Shown here: positions 9,620 to 17,881 of the stretch, piece by piece
Layout: each line of letters opens with the position of its first letter
How positions within the stretch are numbered: the stretch's first letter is position 1
Origin: Streptomyces sp. NRRL F-2580
GTDB lineage: Bacteria > Actinomycetota > Actinomycetes > Streptomycetales > Streptomycetaceae
Direction of reading: 5' to 3'
Assembly: GCF_000720115.1 (NCBI RefSeq)
Contig: NZ_JOIR01000001.1
Location: 248,001-312,000 of the forward strand
Length of the DNA stretch: 64,000 bases
The notes under the pieces: generated by a model
What the model was told of the DNA's origin: nothing
What the model saw: the letters and a program-made list of their open reading frames with translations, nothing else
Databases searched by the model: none
Made by a program: the position numbers and the translations under genes

Positions 9620-9819
9620 GACCACAGATCCTCGTCGCTGCGTACCGTTGCGGCGGGGATCTCAATGACTACCCTGGTGGCGGGGCGCAGCTGTGCGCCC
9701 TCCCACCGGCCCCGGGACCCCGAGGCCCGTGGGCACCTGCGACTTGAGGAGTGACTCCCTCCAGCAATGGACGGATCGTCCGGTAGTACACGCGCCGCCC
9801 TCCCTCCGGAGGCGGCGGC
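9620..9819 (+). promoter_or_regulatory. Structured leader before the CNNM/CorC gene pair
   Basis: The 200-base gap holds a strong hairpin: GGGCGCA (9683-9689) pairs with TGCGCCC (9694-9700), extended outward by GGTGG/CCACC. GC-rich partial stems follow before the ribosome site GGAGGCGGC. No T-run is present and it does not match the M-box or Mn (yybP) riboswitch consensus as I know them. It may be the hisG-operon terminator, a cis-acting RNA for the downstream genes, or both. Confidence 0.4.
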
Positions 9820-11247
9820 ATGACCATTCCGCTACTCCTGCTCGCGGCGGCGTTCGCCCTGATCCTCGCCAACGGTTTCTTCGTGGCAGCCGAATTCGGC
9901 CTCGTCACCGTGGAGAGACCCGAGGCCGAGCGCGCCGCAGCCGACGGTGACCGCCGTGCCCGCACGGTGGTCAAAGCCCTGAGGGAGCTCTCCTTCCAGC
10001 TCTCGGGCACCCAGCTCGGCATCACCATCACCTCCCTCGTGGTCGGCATGCTCGCCGAGCCCGCCCTCGCCGCACTGCTGGCCGGGCCGATCGGCGCCAC
10101 CGGCCTGCCCGTGGGAGCCGTCCCCGGCGTCGCCGTCGTCATCGGCATGCTGCTCGCCTCCGCCGTCCAGATGGTCGTCGGCGAGCTCGTCCCGAAGAAC
10201 TGGGCGGTTTCCCGGCCGCTCCAGGTGGCCCGCTTCGTCGCCGGCCCCCAGAACGCCTTCTCCCGCGCCTTCCGGCCGGTCATCGCCGGCCTCAACGCCG
10301 TCGCCAACCGGCTCGTCCGGGCGCTCGGCGTGGAGCCGACCGAGGAGATGGCCTCCGCCCGGACCCCCGGCGAACTGGTCTCCCTGGTCCGCCATTCGGC
10401 CCAGGCCGGCGCCCTCGAACAGGACACCGCCGACCTCTTCGTACGGACCCTCTCGCTGGGCGAGCTCACGGCCCAGCACGTCATGACCCCCCGGGTGAAG
10501 GTCAGCGCCCTGATGCACACGGCCACCGCGGCCGACGTGCTCAACCTGACCCGCGCCACGGGCCTGTCCCGCTTCCCGGTCTACCGCGACCGCATCGACG
10601 AGGTCACCGGCGTGGTCCACCTCAAGGACGCCCTCGCCGTGCCCGAGGCCGAGCGCGACCGCACCACCGTGAGCCGGATCTGCGTCGCCCCGCTGCTGGT
10701 GCCCGGCTCCCTGCCGGTGCAGCCGCTGCTGGAACGGTTGCGCAGCGAACAGCCGATGGCCGTTGTCGTCGACGAGTACGGCGGCACCGCCGGCGTGGTC
10801 ACGCTGGAGGACATCGTCGAGGAACTCGTCGGCGAGGTCCGTGACGAGCACGACCTCGCCGAGGACGAGGGCCCCGAACTGGCCGCCGTACCGGCCGAGG
10901 ACGGCCGCCCCTCCTGGGAGGCCGACGGCAGCTGCCGGGTGCAGACCCTGCGCCGGATAGGCCTGGAGGTGCCCGAAGGCCCGTACGAGACCGTCGCGGG
11001 CCTCGTCGCGGACCTGCTCGGCCGGATCCCCGCCCCCGGGGACCGCGCCGACCTCCCCGGCTGGAAGCTGTCCGTCCGCCAGGTCGGCCGCAACCGCGCC
11101 GAGCGCGTGCGCCTGGTCCGGCTGACGGCGGTGCCCGCGGCCGGAACGTACCGGCCCGCCTCCGCCGCCGACGCCGCCCCGCTCCGCTCCGGCCGCCACG
11201 GCGGAGGCGTCCCGCAGCGGGCCGAGCTGGAAGGCGCCTCCCGATGA
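9820..11247 (+). CDS. CNNM/CorC-family membrane protein with CBS pair (HlyC/TlyC-type)
   Basis: A 475-residue protein with an N-terminal DUF21 transmembrane domain (about residues 1-190, ILANGFFVAAEFGLV and VGELVPKNWAVS), a CBS pair (about 205-330, VMTPRVKVSAL, VVVDEYGGTAGVVTLEDI) and a C-terminal CorC/HlyC transporter-associated domain (about 345-430, DGSCRVQTLRRIGLEVP). The family exports or regulates Mg2+ and other divalent cations; older names calling it a haemolysin are misleading. It overlaps the next gene by four bases (ATGA), so the two are translationally coupled. GGAGGCGGC precedes the ATG. Confidence 0.92.
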   Translation: MTIPLLLLAAAFALILANGFFVAAEFGLVTVERPEAERAAADGDRRARTVVKALRELSFQLSGTQLGITITSLVVGMLAEPALAALLAGPIGATGLPVGAVPGVAVVIGMLLASAVQMVVGELVPKNWAVSRPLQVARFVAGPQNAFSRAFRPVIAGLNAVANRLVRALGVEPTEEMASARTPGELVSLVRHSAQAGALEQDTADLFVRTLSLGELTAQHVMTPRVKVSALMHTATAADVLNLTRATGLSRFPVYRDRIDEVTGVVHLKDALAVPEAERDRTTVSRICVAPLLVPGSLPVQPLLERLRSEQPMAVVVDEYGGTAGVVTLEDIVEELVGEVRDEHDLAEDEGPELAAVPAEDGRPSWEADGSCRVQTLRRIGLEVPEGPYETVAGLVADLLGRIPAPGDRADLPGWKLSVRQVGRNRAERVRLVRLTAVPAAGTYRPASAADAAPLRSGRHGGGVPQRAELEGASR

Positions 11248-12317
11248 ACGCGCTCCAGCTCCTCTTCGCCCTGCTGCTGGTCCTCGCCAACGGTTTCTTC
11301 GTCGGCGCCGAGTTCGCCCTCGTCTCCGTACGGCGCAGCCAGATCGAGCCCCTCGCGGCCGAGTCCAAGCGGGCCCGCCAGGTGCTCCACGGCCTGGAGA
11401 ACCTGCCCCGCATGATGGCCGCCGCGCAGTTCGGCATCACCATCTGCTCCCTCACCCTCGGCGCGGTCGCCGAACCCACCGTGGCCAGGCTGCTGGAGCC
11501 CGTCTTCCACGCCGTCCACGTACCGCAGGGCCTGATCCACCCCCTCGGCTACGCCCTCGCGCTCGCCGCCGTGGTCTTCCTGCACCTGGTCATCGGCGAA
11601 ATGGTCCCCAAGAACCTCGCCATGGCCGCCCCCGAGAAGACCGCCCTGTGGTTCAGCCCCGGCCTGGTCGCCTTCGCCCGTCTGTGCGGGCCGGTCACGA
11701 CCGCGCTCGGCGCCTGCGCCAAGCTCGTCCTGAAGCTCTTCAACGTCGAACCCAAGGACGAGGTCGAGGCCGTCTACACCTCCGCCCAGCTGGGCCGGCT
11801 CCTCAAGGACTCCCGGCAGGCCGGGCTCCTGGAGCCGGTCGAGCAGGAGCGGCTGGAGGACGCCCTGGAACTGGGCAGCCGCCCCGTCAGCGACGTCCTC
11901 CTCGACCGGGACCGCCTGGTCACGGTCGGACCCGACGTGACCCCGCGCCAGATCGAGCAGCTGACCGTGCGCACCGGCTACTCGCGTTTCCCCGTCCGCG
12001 CCGCCAGCGGCGCCTTCATGGGCTACCTGCACGTCAAGGACGTGCTGGACCTGGAGGACCGGGAACGGGCCGTGCCCCAGCGGGTCTGGCGCCGGATGAC
12101 CACGCTGTGCGCCACCGTCCCGCTGGACGACGCCCTCAGCGTCATGCGCCGCGACGCCACCCACCTGGCGCAGGTCGCCGATCCCAGCGGCCGGGTCCTG
12201 GGCCTGGTCGCCCTGGAGGACGTCCTGGAAATGCTGGTGGGCGAGGTCCGCGACCCGGCCCACCGCGTCCCGGCCGGCCGGCCGGGACTCCGCCCGGAGG
12301 GGGCACTCACCGGCTGA
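11244..12317 (+). CDS. Second CNNM-family membrane protein, lacking the CorC C-terminal domain
   Basis: A 357-residue paralogue of the preceding protein: DUF21 membrane domain (LVLANGFFVGAEFALVSV, VIGEMVPKNLAM) and CBS pair (TGYSRFPVRAASG, GRVLGLVALEDVLEML). It ends about 15-20 residues after the second CBS motif, with no CorC_HlyC domain. Because it overlaps the longer paralogue by ATGA, a heteromeric pair is likely. A terminator hairpin follows seven bases after its stop. Cation specificity cannot be read from the sequence. Confidence 0.9.
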   Translation: MNALQLLFALLLVLANGFFVGAEFALVSVRRSQIEPLAAESKRARQVLHGLENLPRMMAAAQFGITICSLTLGAVAEPTVARLLEPVFHAVHVPQGLIHPLGYALALAAVVFLHLVIGEMVPKNLAMAAPEKTALWFSPGLVAFARLCGPVTTALGACAKLVLKLFNVEPKDEVEAVYTSAQLGRLLKDSRQAGLLEPVEQERLEDALELGSRPVSDVLLDRDRLVTVGPDVTPRQIEQLTVRTGYSRFPVRAASGAFMGYLHVKDVLDLEDRERAVPQRVWRRMTTLCATVPLDDALSVMRRDATHLAQVADPSGRVLGLVALEDVLEMLVGEVRDPAHRVPAGRPGLRPEGALTG

Positions 12318-12323
12318 CCCGTC

Positions 12324-12354
12324 GCCGAACCCGCCGTCCCGCGGCGGGTTCGGC
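12324..12354 (+). terminator. Terminator after the CNNM gene pair
   Basis: A perfect 13-bp inverted repeat (12324-12336 with 12342-12354) and a 5-base loop, directly after the stop codon. There is no T-run, as is usual in this genus. Confidence 0.75.
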
Positions 12355-12411
12355 CGGTTGGGCGCCCGGGTGCCGGGGCAATACTGACCGTACGCGGGAG
12401 GGGGCGGTCGG

Positions 12412-12819
12412 ATGTCCCGGGAGCACGGCGAGACGGCCGCCAGGATGGTGGCCCTGCTGAGCGAGGACCCGGACGTGGCCTCCCCGGTGGCGCGCCGGCT
12501 CCGCGCGCTGCTGCGCGACCGGTTGACGGAACAGGGCCTGGCCTTCCTGGCCGCCTTCGAGCGTGAGCCCTCCGTACCGGAAGCGGCCGACCGGCTCACG
12601 GCGGCGCTCCTCAACCTGACCGAGGCGGATCCGGCGTTCGCGGCGGAGGCCGACGCCCTGCTGCGGGGCGACCTCGGCAGCCCGGAGGACGCGGCCTGGG
12701 CCGCGCGCAACGGCGGACGTCTGCTCTCCGTCCTCTGGTTCGTGATCCCCCTGCTCGTCCTCTGGCTGGTCTTCAACGCCATCGCGGCCTTCTCCGGAGC
12801 ACCCCCGGAAATGCCGTAG
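12412..12819 (+). CDS. Small membrane-anchored protein, function unknown
   Basis: A 135-residue protein, helical and charged over residues 1-105, with one C-terminal membrane helix (SVLWFVIPLLVLWLVFNAIA, about 105-125). I do not recognise a family. It is preceded by GGGAGGGGGC at a normal spacing from the ATG, and the codon use is that of a Streptomyces gene. It stands alone between the CNNM terminator and the convergent AAA+ gene. A tail-anchored topology with the bulk in the cytoplasm is the simplest reading. Confidence 0.7.
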   Translation: MSREHGETAARMVALLSEDPDVASPVARRLRALLRDRLTEQGLAFLAAFEREPSVPEAADRLTAALLNLTEADPAFAAEADALLRGDLGSPEDAAWAARNGGRLLSVLWFVIPLLVLWLVFNAIAAFSGAPPEMP

Positions 12820-12896
12820 CGGAGGACGGCACCAGCCGCATCCAGCCCCGACAGGAAAGCGCCGTGGCCCGGCGGAGCCGTCACGGCCGGGCCGGC

Positions 12897-14816
12897 TCAC
12901 AGCGGCGGCGGCTCCGGCCGTTCCTGCGGCCCGCGGCCCGACAGGACCTCCCCGTACGCCTGCATCAGGTCCGGCAGCCGGAGCGTGGCGAGGTCGTCCC
13001 GCGACGGCTCACCCGCGAAGCCCGCCAGCCGCAGATCCCGGTACGCGCAGCTCTTCTCGTACAGCGTGCGCAGGAACCGCCCGTTGCCGAGCTCGTCGAT
13101 CCAGCCCTGCTCCACCACGTGCCCGCTGATGCTGCGCAGCTCCTCCAGCGCCTCCTCGTCCCAGTGGTCCCCGTTCGCGTCCGCCAGCACCCCGCCGATC
13201 GCGGTCAGCTCCAGCGGCCGGTAGCTGGGGAAGTCCACCCGGGTGGTGAACCGCGAGGACAGCCCCGGATTGGCCGCCAGCAGCCGGTCCATCCCGGCCG
13301 GATAGCCCGCCAGGATCACCACCAGGTGGTCCCGGTTGTCCTCGGCCCGCTTGAGCAGCACCTGCAGGGCCTCGTCGCCGTACGCGTCGCCCTTGCTGTA
13401 GCCCGAGTTGGACAGCGAGTACGCCTCGTCCACGAACAGCACCCCGCCGATCGCCGAATCGATCAGCTCGTTCGCCTTCACGGCGGTCTGCCCCAGGAAC
13501 TCGCCCACCAGATCCGCCCGCTGGGCCTCCACCAGATGGTCGCCGCCCAGCAGCCCCAGCGCGTAGAAGACCCGCCCCAGGATCCGCGCCACCGTCGTCT
13601 TGCCCGTCCCCGAAGGCCCCGAGAAGACGAAGTGGCGCTTCGGCGGCTGCACCGGCAGCCCCTGACCCGCCCGCAGCCGCGCCATGTGCAGCTGCGCCGA
13701 CAGCGCCTTCACCTGCCGTTTGACCGGCTCCAGGCCCACCATCCGCTCCAGCTCCGCGAGCGCCTCGGCGAGCGCCACCGGGTCGGACGGTCCGGCCGGC
13801 AACCCCTCGGGCGCGCCCTGCGGCGGGACGGGCACCTTGCGCCGCGCGCCCTCCACCCGGCCCGCCGGGGGCGTCGGCGGGGCCAGCGGGTCGGGCTCGG
13901 CCTGGCTGTCGGCCGCGATGTCCTGGACGGGCCCGCCGCCCAGCGCGACCGCCGCGAAGTCCCCGCCGACGGGCGAGGGGCCGTGCCCGGCGTAGGCCCC
14001 GTACCCGGCGTAGCCCGCCAGACCCGCCAGATCGGCCATGCCGTCGGTGTCGTCGCCGTCCTCGATGGCCGTCAGCCGGGCCGCGGTGTCCATGAACGAG
14101 GGATCCACCCGGTGCACCGCCCGGTACAGCGGCAGTGCCGCCGCACTGCGCCCGGTGCCCTCGTGCGCCCGCGCCAGCCAGTACCGCAGCTCCTTGCGCT
14201 GCGGCTGCTCGCTGCGACAGCGCATCAGCGCCGCCGACAGCATCGGCTCCGCCTGCCCGTACATCTCCAGCCGGACCCGGGCCATCCCGCCGAACAGGCC
14301 GGCCTCGATCCCCAGCAGCGGATCGTTCACCAGCGGCTCGGTGTGCCGGACCAACTGCTCCCAGTCCTTGACCAGATAGGCCCGGCAGGCGTGCAGGAAC
14401 CGCACCTGCGCGTCGGTGTCCACCGGCGGCAGTGCCGCGAGCGCCTGGTCCAGCTCGGGCACGTGGCGGCCGTCCAGCCAGTGCGAGGCGTGGGCGAGCA
14501 GCAGGTCGCGCCGGCTCTCCAGCACCGGCTGGACCCACCAGCCCAGCCAGTACCAGGAGTTCAGCGTCCTCCGGTGCCGGGCCCGTTGTTCGCCGAAGCG
14601 GTCCCGGTGCGCGTACATCCGGAGTAACGCGTTGCCGGTGTCGACCCGCAGCGCGTGCAGCCCCAGCCAGGCGTCGGCCATCGAGGGATCGAGTCGTACG
14701 GCCGCCCGGAACTCCTCCTCGGCCTGCGGATACGCGCCCATGGTGCAGGCGTCGACTCCGCGCAGCCAGGCGAGTTCGGCCGGGGCGTGCATGCTGCCCG
14801 GCGTGCCGAAATCCAT
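12897..14816 (-). CDS. AAA+ ATPase, EccA/CbbX/SpoVK-like, with N-terminal TPR-like region
   Basis: The 639-residue product has an N-terminal helical-repeat half (about 1-260, TPR-like: AYPQAEEEFRAAVRLDP), a Pro/Ala linker and a C-terminal AAA+ domain. The latter shows Walker A GPSGTGKTTVARIL (about residue 400), Walker B GGVLFVDEAYSL and sensor region VVILAGYPAGMDRLL with GLSSRF. This is the architecture of EccA of type VII secretion systems and of CbbX-like remodellers. No ESX genes are nearby, so substrate and role are open. The ATG at 14816 follows GGGGGA; a start at 14927 would add 37 residues with no ribosome site. The gene is monocistronic. Confidence 0.85.
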   Translation of the reverse strand: MDFGTPGSMHAPAELAWLRGVDACTMGAYPQAEEEFRAAVRLDPSMADAWLGLHALRVDTGNALLRMYAHRDRFGEQRARHRRTLNSWYWLGWWVQPVLESRRDLLLAHASHWLDGRHVPELDQALAALPPVDTDAQVRFLHACRAYLVKDWEQLVRHTEPLVNDPLLGIEAGLFGGMARVRLEMYGQAEPMLSAALMRCRSEQPQRKELRYWLARAHEGTGRSAAALPLYRAVHRVDPSFMDTAARLTAIEDGDDTDGMADLAGLAGYAGYGAYAGHGPSPVGGDFAAVALGGGPVQDIAADSQAEPDPLAPPTPPAGRVEGARRKVPVPPQGAPEGLPAGPSDPVALAEALAELERMVGLEPVKRQVKALSAQLHMARLRAGQGLPVQPPKRHFVFSGPSGTGKTTVARILGRVFYALGLLGGDHLVEAQRADLVGEFLGQTAVKANELIDSAIGGVLFVDEAYSLSNSGYSKGDAYGDEALQVLLKRAEDNRDHLVVILAGYPAGMDRLLAANPGLSSRFTTRVDFPSYRPLELTAIGGVLADANGDHWDEEALEELRSISGHVVEQGWIDELGNGRFLRTLYEKSCAYRDLRLAGFAGEPSRDDLATLRLPDLMQAYGEVLSGRGPQERPEPPPL

Positions 14817-15194
14817 CACGTCCCCCACAAGCCTGCCCCCGTGGTGCGCGGCAACCCCCGCTTCGAGCGCGCGAGTTGGCCATTGCGCCGATGAAATCAG
14901 GGCTGCATCGTACCTGCGGTTTCGCACCTTACGTAGGGCGCGACAGGCCGGGTTCGGGCGTGCGCCCCAAGAGCACCCGGTGACTCAGGGTGAAGAACCG
15001 GGGTCGATTCGCCGGGCGTGACGCCTGCGGGGAGGGGACGTGCGGGCAGAACGAAGCCCCCGATCACGGGGGAACAATCGGGGGCTTCGTGTCCGCGGCA
15101 GCCGGTAAAGGCGCGCATTGAGAACGTAAGGCCGGTGCGGGCCCCAGGTCAAGCAGGTCGGTGGAGGCCCGGCGGAGAGGATTTCCAGGCCCGC
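14817..15194 (-). other. Intergenic region between kinase and AAA+ genes
   Basis: No gene was found in these 378 bases. It contains the strong hairpin at 15051-15090 and, nearer 14820-14930, the presumed promoter of the AAA+ gene, whose boxes I could not define. I looked for a tRNA because such hairpins often follow tRNAs, and found none on either strand. Confidence 0.5.
15051..15090 (-). terminator. Strong bidirectional-looking terminator hairpin
   Basis: A perfect 14-bp inverted repeat (15051-15064 with 15077-15090, arm ACGAAGCCCCCGAT) and a 12-base loop. It lies 105 bases downstream of the kinase gene on the minus strand and is the likely end of that transcript. Confidence 0.75.
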
Positions 15195-15872
15195 TCAGGC
15201 CCGGGGGAGTTCGTCACCCTCGGTCACGGAAGCGGCGGTTCCCGCCGTCGCTCCGGTCCCGGAAGACCACTCGTATCCCGTACCACTCTGGCGTACCAGG
15301 GTGTCGGCGAAGGGGCGCGAAGGGTCACTGGAGAAGTGCGCGCGCTCCGCGCGCTCCCATCCGTCCCAGAAGTCGGAAAGTTCCCGCCCGTCCCGGTTTC
15401 GCCCCCGTATCCAGGACTGCGCACGCGGCGTCTCCATCCACAGCAGCCGCGCGAGGTGCGGGCGCAGCGCCCGCCGCCCGGCCCCGACCCCCTCGATCAG
15501 CAGCACCGGCGCCGGCTCCAGTACCCGTTCCGGCCCGAAGCGGCGCTCCACCCAGTCGTACGGGGCCCAGTGCGCGGGCCGTCCCGCGGCGAGCGGCTCC
15601 AGCACCTGCGCGCGCAGCCGCTCCTCCCAGCCGAACAGCTCCGCGTGGCTGGCCACGTCGTCCAGGTGCAGCACGGGCACAGCCGGCGTGGGGTGTGCCG
15701 GCCGGGGGCGCCCCAGCGTGGGCCGTCCCAGCGCTTCGGCGAGCCGCGCCGCGAAGGTGCTCTTGCCCGATCCGGCGTGCCCGTCGATCCCGATCAGGCG
15801 CACCGGGCCGAGGGAGGGCGGCAACGCGGCGAGCTCCCGTGCGAGTGACTCAAGTGACTGCTGTGGCTCCAC
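15195..15872 (-). CDS. Uridine-kinase-like P-loop protein
   Basis: A 225-residue nucleotide-binding protein with a Walker A loop IGIDGHAGSGKST (about residues 28-40), an acidic HLDDVASH segment where uridine kinases hold DDFY, and VLLIEGVGAGRR. Actinobacterial proteins of this kind are annotated uridine kinase, but the canonical substrate residues are only partly kept, so the phosphate acceptor is uncertain. GTG start at 15872. A WxRGRNRDGRELSDFWDGW segment near residue 170 is the conserved C-terminal feature. It is transcribed alone, divergent from the peptidase gene. Confidence 0.75.
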   Translation of the reverse strand: MEPQQSLESLARELAALPPSLGPVRLIGIDGHAGSGKSTFAARLAEALGRPTLGRPRPAHPTPAVPVLHLDDVASHAELFGWEERLRAQVLEPLAAGRPAHWAPYDWVERRFGPERVLEPAPVLLIEGVGAGRRALRPHLARLLWMETPRAQSWIRGRNRDGRELSDFWDGWERAERAHFSSDPSRPFADTLVRQSGTGYEWSSGTGATAGTAASVTEGDELPRA

Positions 15873-15983
15873 CCGACCAGCCTAGACAAGCCCGACACGA
15901 CCCCCGGCTTCGGCGTCCGGCCGCCGGGAACTGGAAGGGTGAAGCCACCGAAGCGCCGACCCACCCCCTGGGGGAACCTCGCG

Positions 15984-17351
15984 ATGACAGCATCCACGCC
16001 ACGCAGGGCCGTACTCGTCGCCGCACTCGCGGTCGCCACCGCGGCCACCGCCTCCGGTATCCCCGGCGGCAGCGCCTCGGCGGCCTCCCGGCCGACCCCG
16101 CGGGCAACGGGCCGCACCGTCGACAACCGCTTCTGGTACTCCCTCGCCCACTGGCAGGCCGGCACCCACCGGGGCACCACCGCCGTCGGCGGCGCCCGCC
16201 CCGGCCTGGAGATCGAGACCGCCGCCGGCCGCACCGAGTACGCCGACCCGCACACCGGGAGGAAGAGCGTCTGGGAGTACGCCACCTGGACCTCCCCGGT
16301 GCACCGCTCCACCGTGCCCGCCACCGAGGCGATCGCCTCCTGGAACGCCCGTACCCCGGCCGGCACCTGGATCCAGATCGAACTGCGCGGCACCTACACC
16401 GACGGCACCGCCACCCCCTGGTACGTGATGGGGCGCTGGGCCTCCGGCGACCGGGACATCCGCCGCACCTCCGTCGACGGCCAGACCGACGGGAAGTCCA
16501 CCGTCTGGACCGACACCCTCGCCGTCGACGCCCCGGCCGCGGCCGCCGGGCTGCGGATCAGGGACTGGCAGCTGCGTCTGACCCTGCACCGCAAGCCGGG
16601 CGCGGACCGCGGCCCCACCGTGTGGCTGGCGGGCGCCATGGCCTCCGACGTCCCGGACCGGTTCACCGTCCCCGCCTCCACTCCCTCCGGCCGTGCCCAC
16701 GAGCTGAAGGTCCCGCGCTACTCGCAGGAAACCCACGCCGGGCAGTACCCCGAGTACGACAACGGGGGCGAGGCCTGGTGCAGCCCCACCTCCTCGCAGA
16801 TGATCATCGAGTACTGGGGCGGCAAGGCCAGCGCCACCGCCCTGACCTGGGTGAACCCGAGGTACTCCGACCCGCAGATCTGCCACGCGGCCCGCTCCAC
16901 CTACGACGCCGCCTACAAGGGCTGCGGCAACTGGCCCTTCAACGCCGCCTACGCGGCCACCTACCGCGGGCTCGGCGGCGTCGTCACCCGGCTCACCTCC
17001 CTGACCGACCTGGAGATCCTGGTCGCGGTCGGCATCCCGGCCATCACCTCGCAGTCCTTCCGCCCGGAGGAGCTCACCGGCGCGGGCTACGGCACCGCGG
17101 GCCACCTGATGACCGTCATCGGCTTCACGGCCGCCGGGGACGTGATCGCCAACGACCCCAACTCGCCCGACAACCCGTCCGTCCGCCGCGTCTACAAGCG
17201 CGCCGAATGGGAGGCTATCTGGCTGCGCACCAAGCGCCACGGCACCTCCGGCAAGGTCGCCTCGGGCAGCGGAGGCATCTGCTACCTCTATGTGCCGGCG
17301 GCCCCGAGCGCGGCCCACACGGCGGCGCTGACGGCGGTCGGGGTGTTCTGA
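15984..17351 (+). CDS. Secreted C39-like cysteine peptidase family protein
   Basis: A 455-residue exported protein. It starts with a twin-Arg-containing signal peptide (TPRRAVLVAALAVATAATA), has an N-terminal beta-rich half (about 50-230) and a C-terminal papain-like fold of the peptidase C39 type. Candidate catalytic residues are Cys266 (GEAWCSPTSSQMIIEYW), His374 (GHLMTVIGF) and Asp391 (IANDPNSP). The ATG at 15984 follows GGGGGAAC; an upstream GTG at 15939 gives an atypical longer N-terminus. Streptomyces homologues are usually labelled peptidase C39 family protein; the substrate is unknown. No ABC exporter is adjacent, so it is not a bacteriocin-processing transporter. Confidence 0.85.
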   Translation: MTASTPRRAVLVAALAVATAATASGIPGGSASAASRPTPRATGRTVDNRFWYSLAHWQAGTHRGTTAVGGARPGLEIETAAGRTEYADPHTGRKSVWEYATWTSPVHRSTVPATEAIASWNARTPAGTWIQIELRGTYTDGTATPWYVMGRWASGDRDIRRTSVDGQTDGKSTVWTDTLAVDAPAAAAGLRIRDWQLRLTLHRKPGADRGPTVWLAGAMASDVPDRFTVPASTPSGRAHELKVPRYSQETHAGQYPEYDNGGEAWCSPTSSQMIIEYWGGKASATALTWVNPRYSDPQICHAARSTYDAAYKGCGNWPFNAAYAATYRGLGGVVTRLTSLTDLEILVAVGIPAITSQSFRPEELTGAGYGTAGHLMTVIGFTAAGDVIANDPNSPDNPSVRRVYKRAEWEAIWLRTKRHGTSGKVASGSGGICYLYVPAAPSAAHTAALTAVGVF

Positions 17352-17446
17352 GCGCGTTCTGGGCGAACTCGGCTGGTCCGGATGGCTTAACGGGCGGAAT
17401 ATGGGGATAAAAGCCATATAAGGCTTCTTGTAGGAGGCAGCCCGCC

Positions 17447-17881
17447 ATGACCACTCATCCCAGCAGCATCGAGCACCACCCGGACCTGGCCGAGATGCGC
17501 ACTCGGTTCGAACGGGTGACCAGCACCCCTGCCGCGCAGGCCGTTGAGGCACTGGCCTTGATCACGGGCCTGTACCTGGCGGCTTCGCCGTGGATAGCCG
17601 GGTTCAGCGTCCTGACCCCGCTGGCCGTCAACAACCTGATCACCGGCCTGGCGTTCTGCCTGTGCATGGGTGGTCTGGGATCCGCTTACGAACGCACCCA
17701 CGCGATGGCCTGGACGGCCGTTGCGCTCGGCGCGTGGACGATCATCGCCCCGTGGGTCATCGCCGGAGAGATGGACACGACCCGTACGGTGGTCAACAAC
17801 GTGATCACCGGAGTCGTCGCCCTCTGCCTCGGCCTCGCGATGGCGGCCATGGCGGGCCGCAACCGCGACACCCGCATCTGA
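17447..17881 (+). CDS. SPW-repeat membrane protein
   Basis: A 144-residue protein with four membrane helices in two repeats, each with the Ser/Ala-Pro-Trp motif (LAASPWIAGF and IIAPWVIAGE) followed by NNLITG or NNVITG. This is the SPW repeat family, of unknown function, in the membrane. TAGGAGGCAG gives a good ribosome site. A short hairpin (AAGCC/GGCTT, 17411-17426) precedes it. The internal duplication is clear, each half being about 50 residues. Confidence 0.88.
   Translation: MTTHPSSIEHHPDLAEMRTRFERVTSTPAAQAVEALALITGLYLAASPWIAGFSVLTPLAVNNLITGLAFCLCMGGLGSAYERTHAMAWTAVALGAWTIIAPWVIAGEMDTTRTVVNNVITGVVALCLGLAMAAMAGRNRDTRI

Noticed and set aside
9620..9819. M-box or Mn riboswitch in the CNNM leader
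   Set aside because: Core conserved blocks of those classes are absent; only generic hairpins are seen.
9669..12884. Long minus-strand frames over the CNNM genes
   Set aside because: Antisense shadows; the plus-strand proteins have intact DUF21 and CBS motifs.
14930..15195. Search for a tRNA near the strong hairpin at 15051
   Set aside because: No T-arm GTTCGAATC with a matching acceptor stem was found on either strand.
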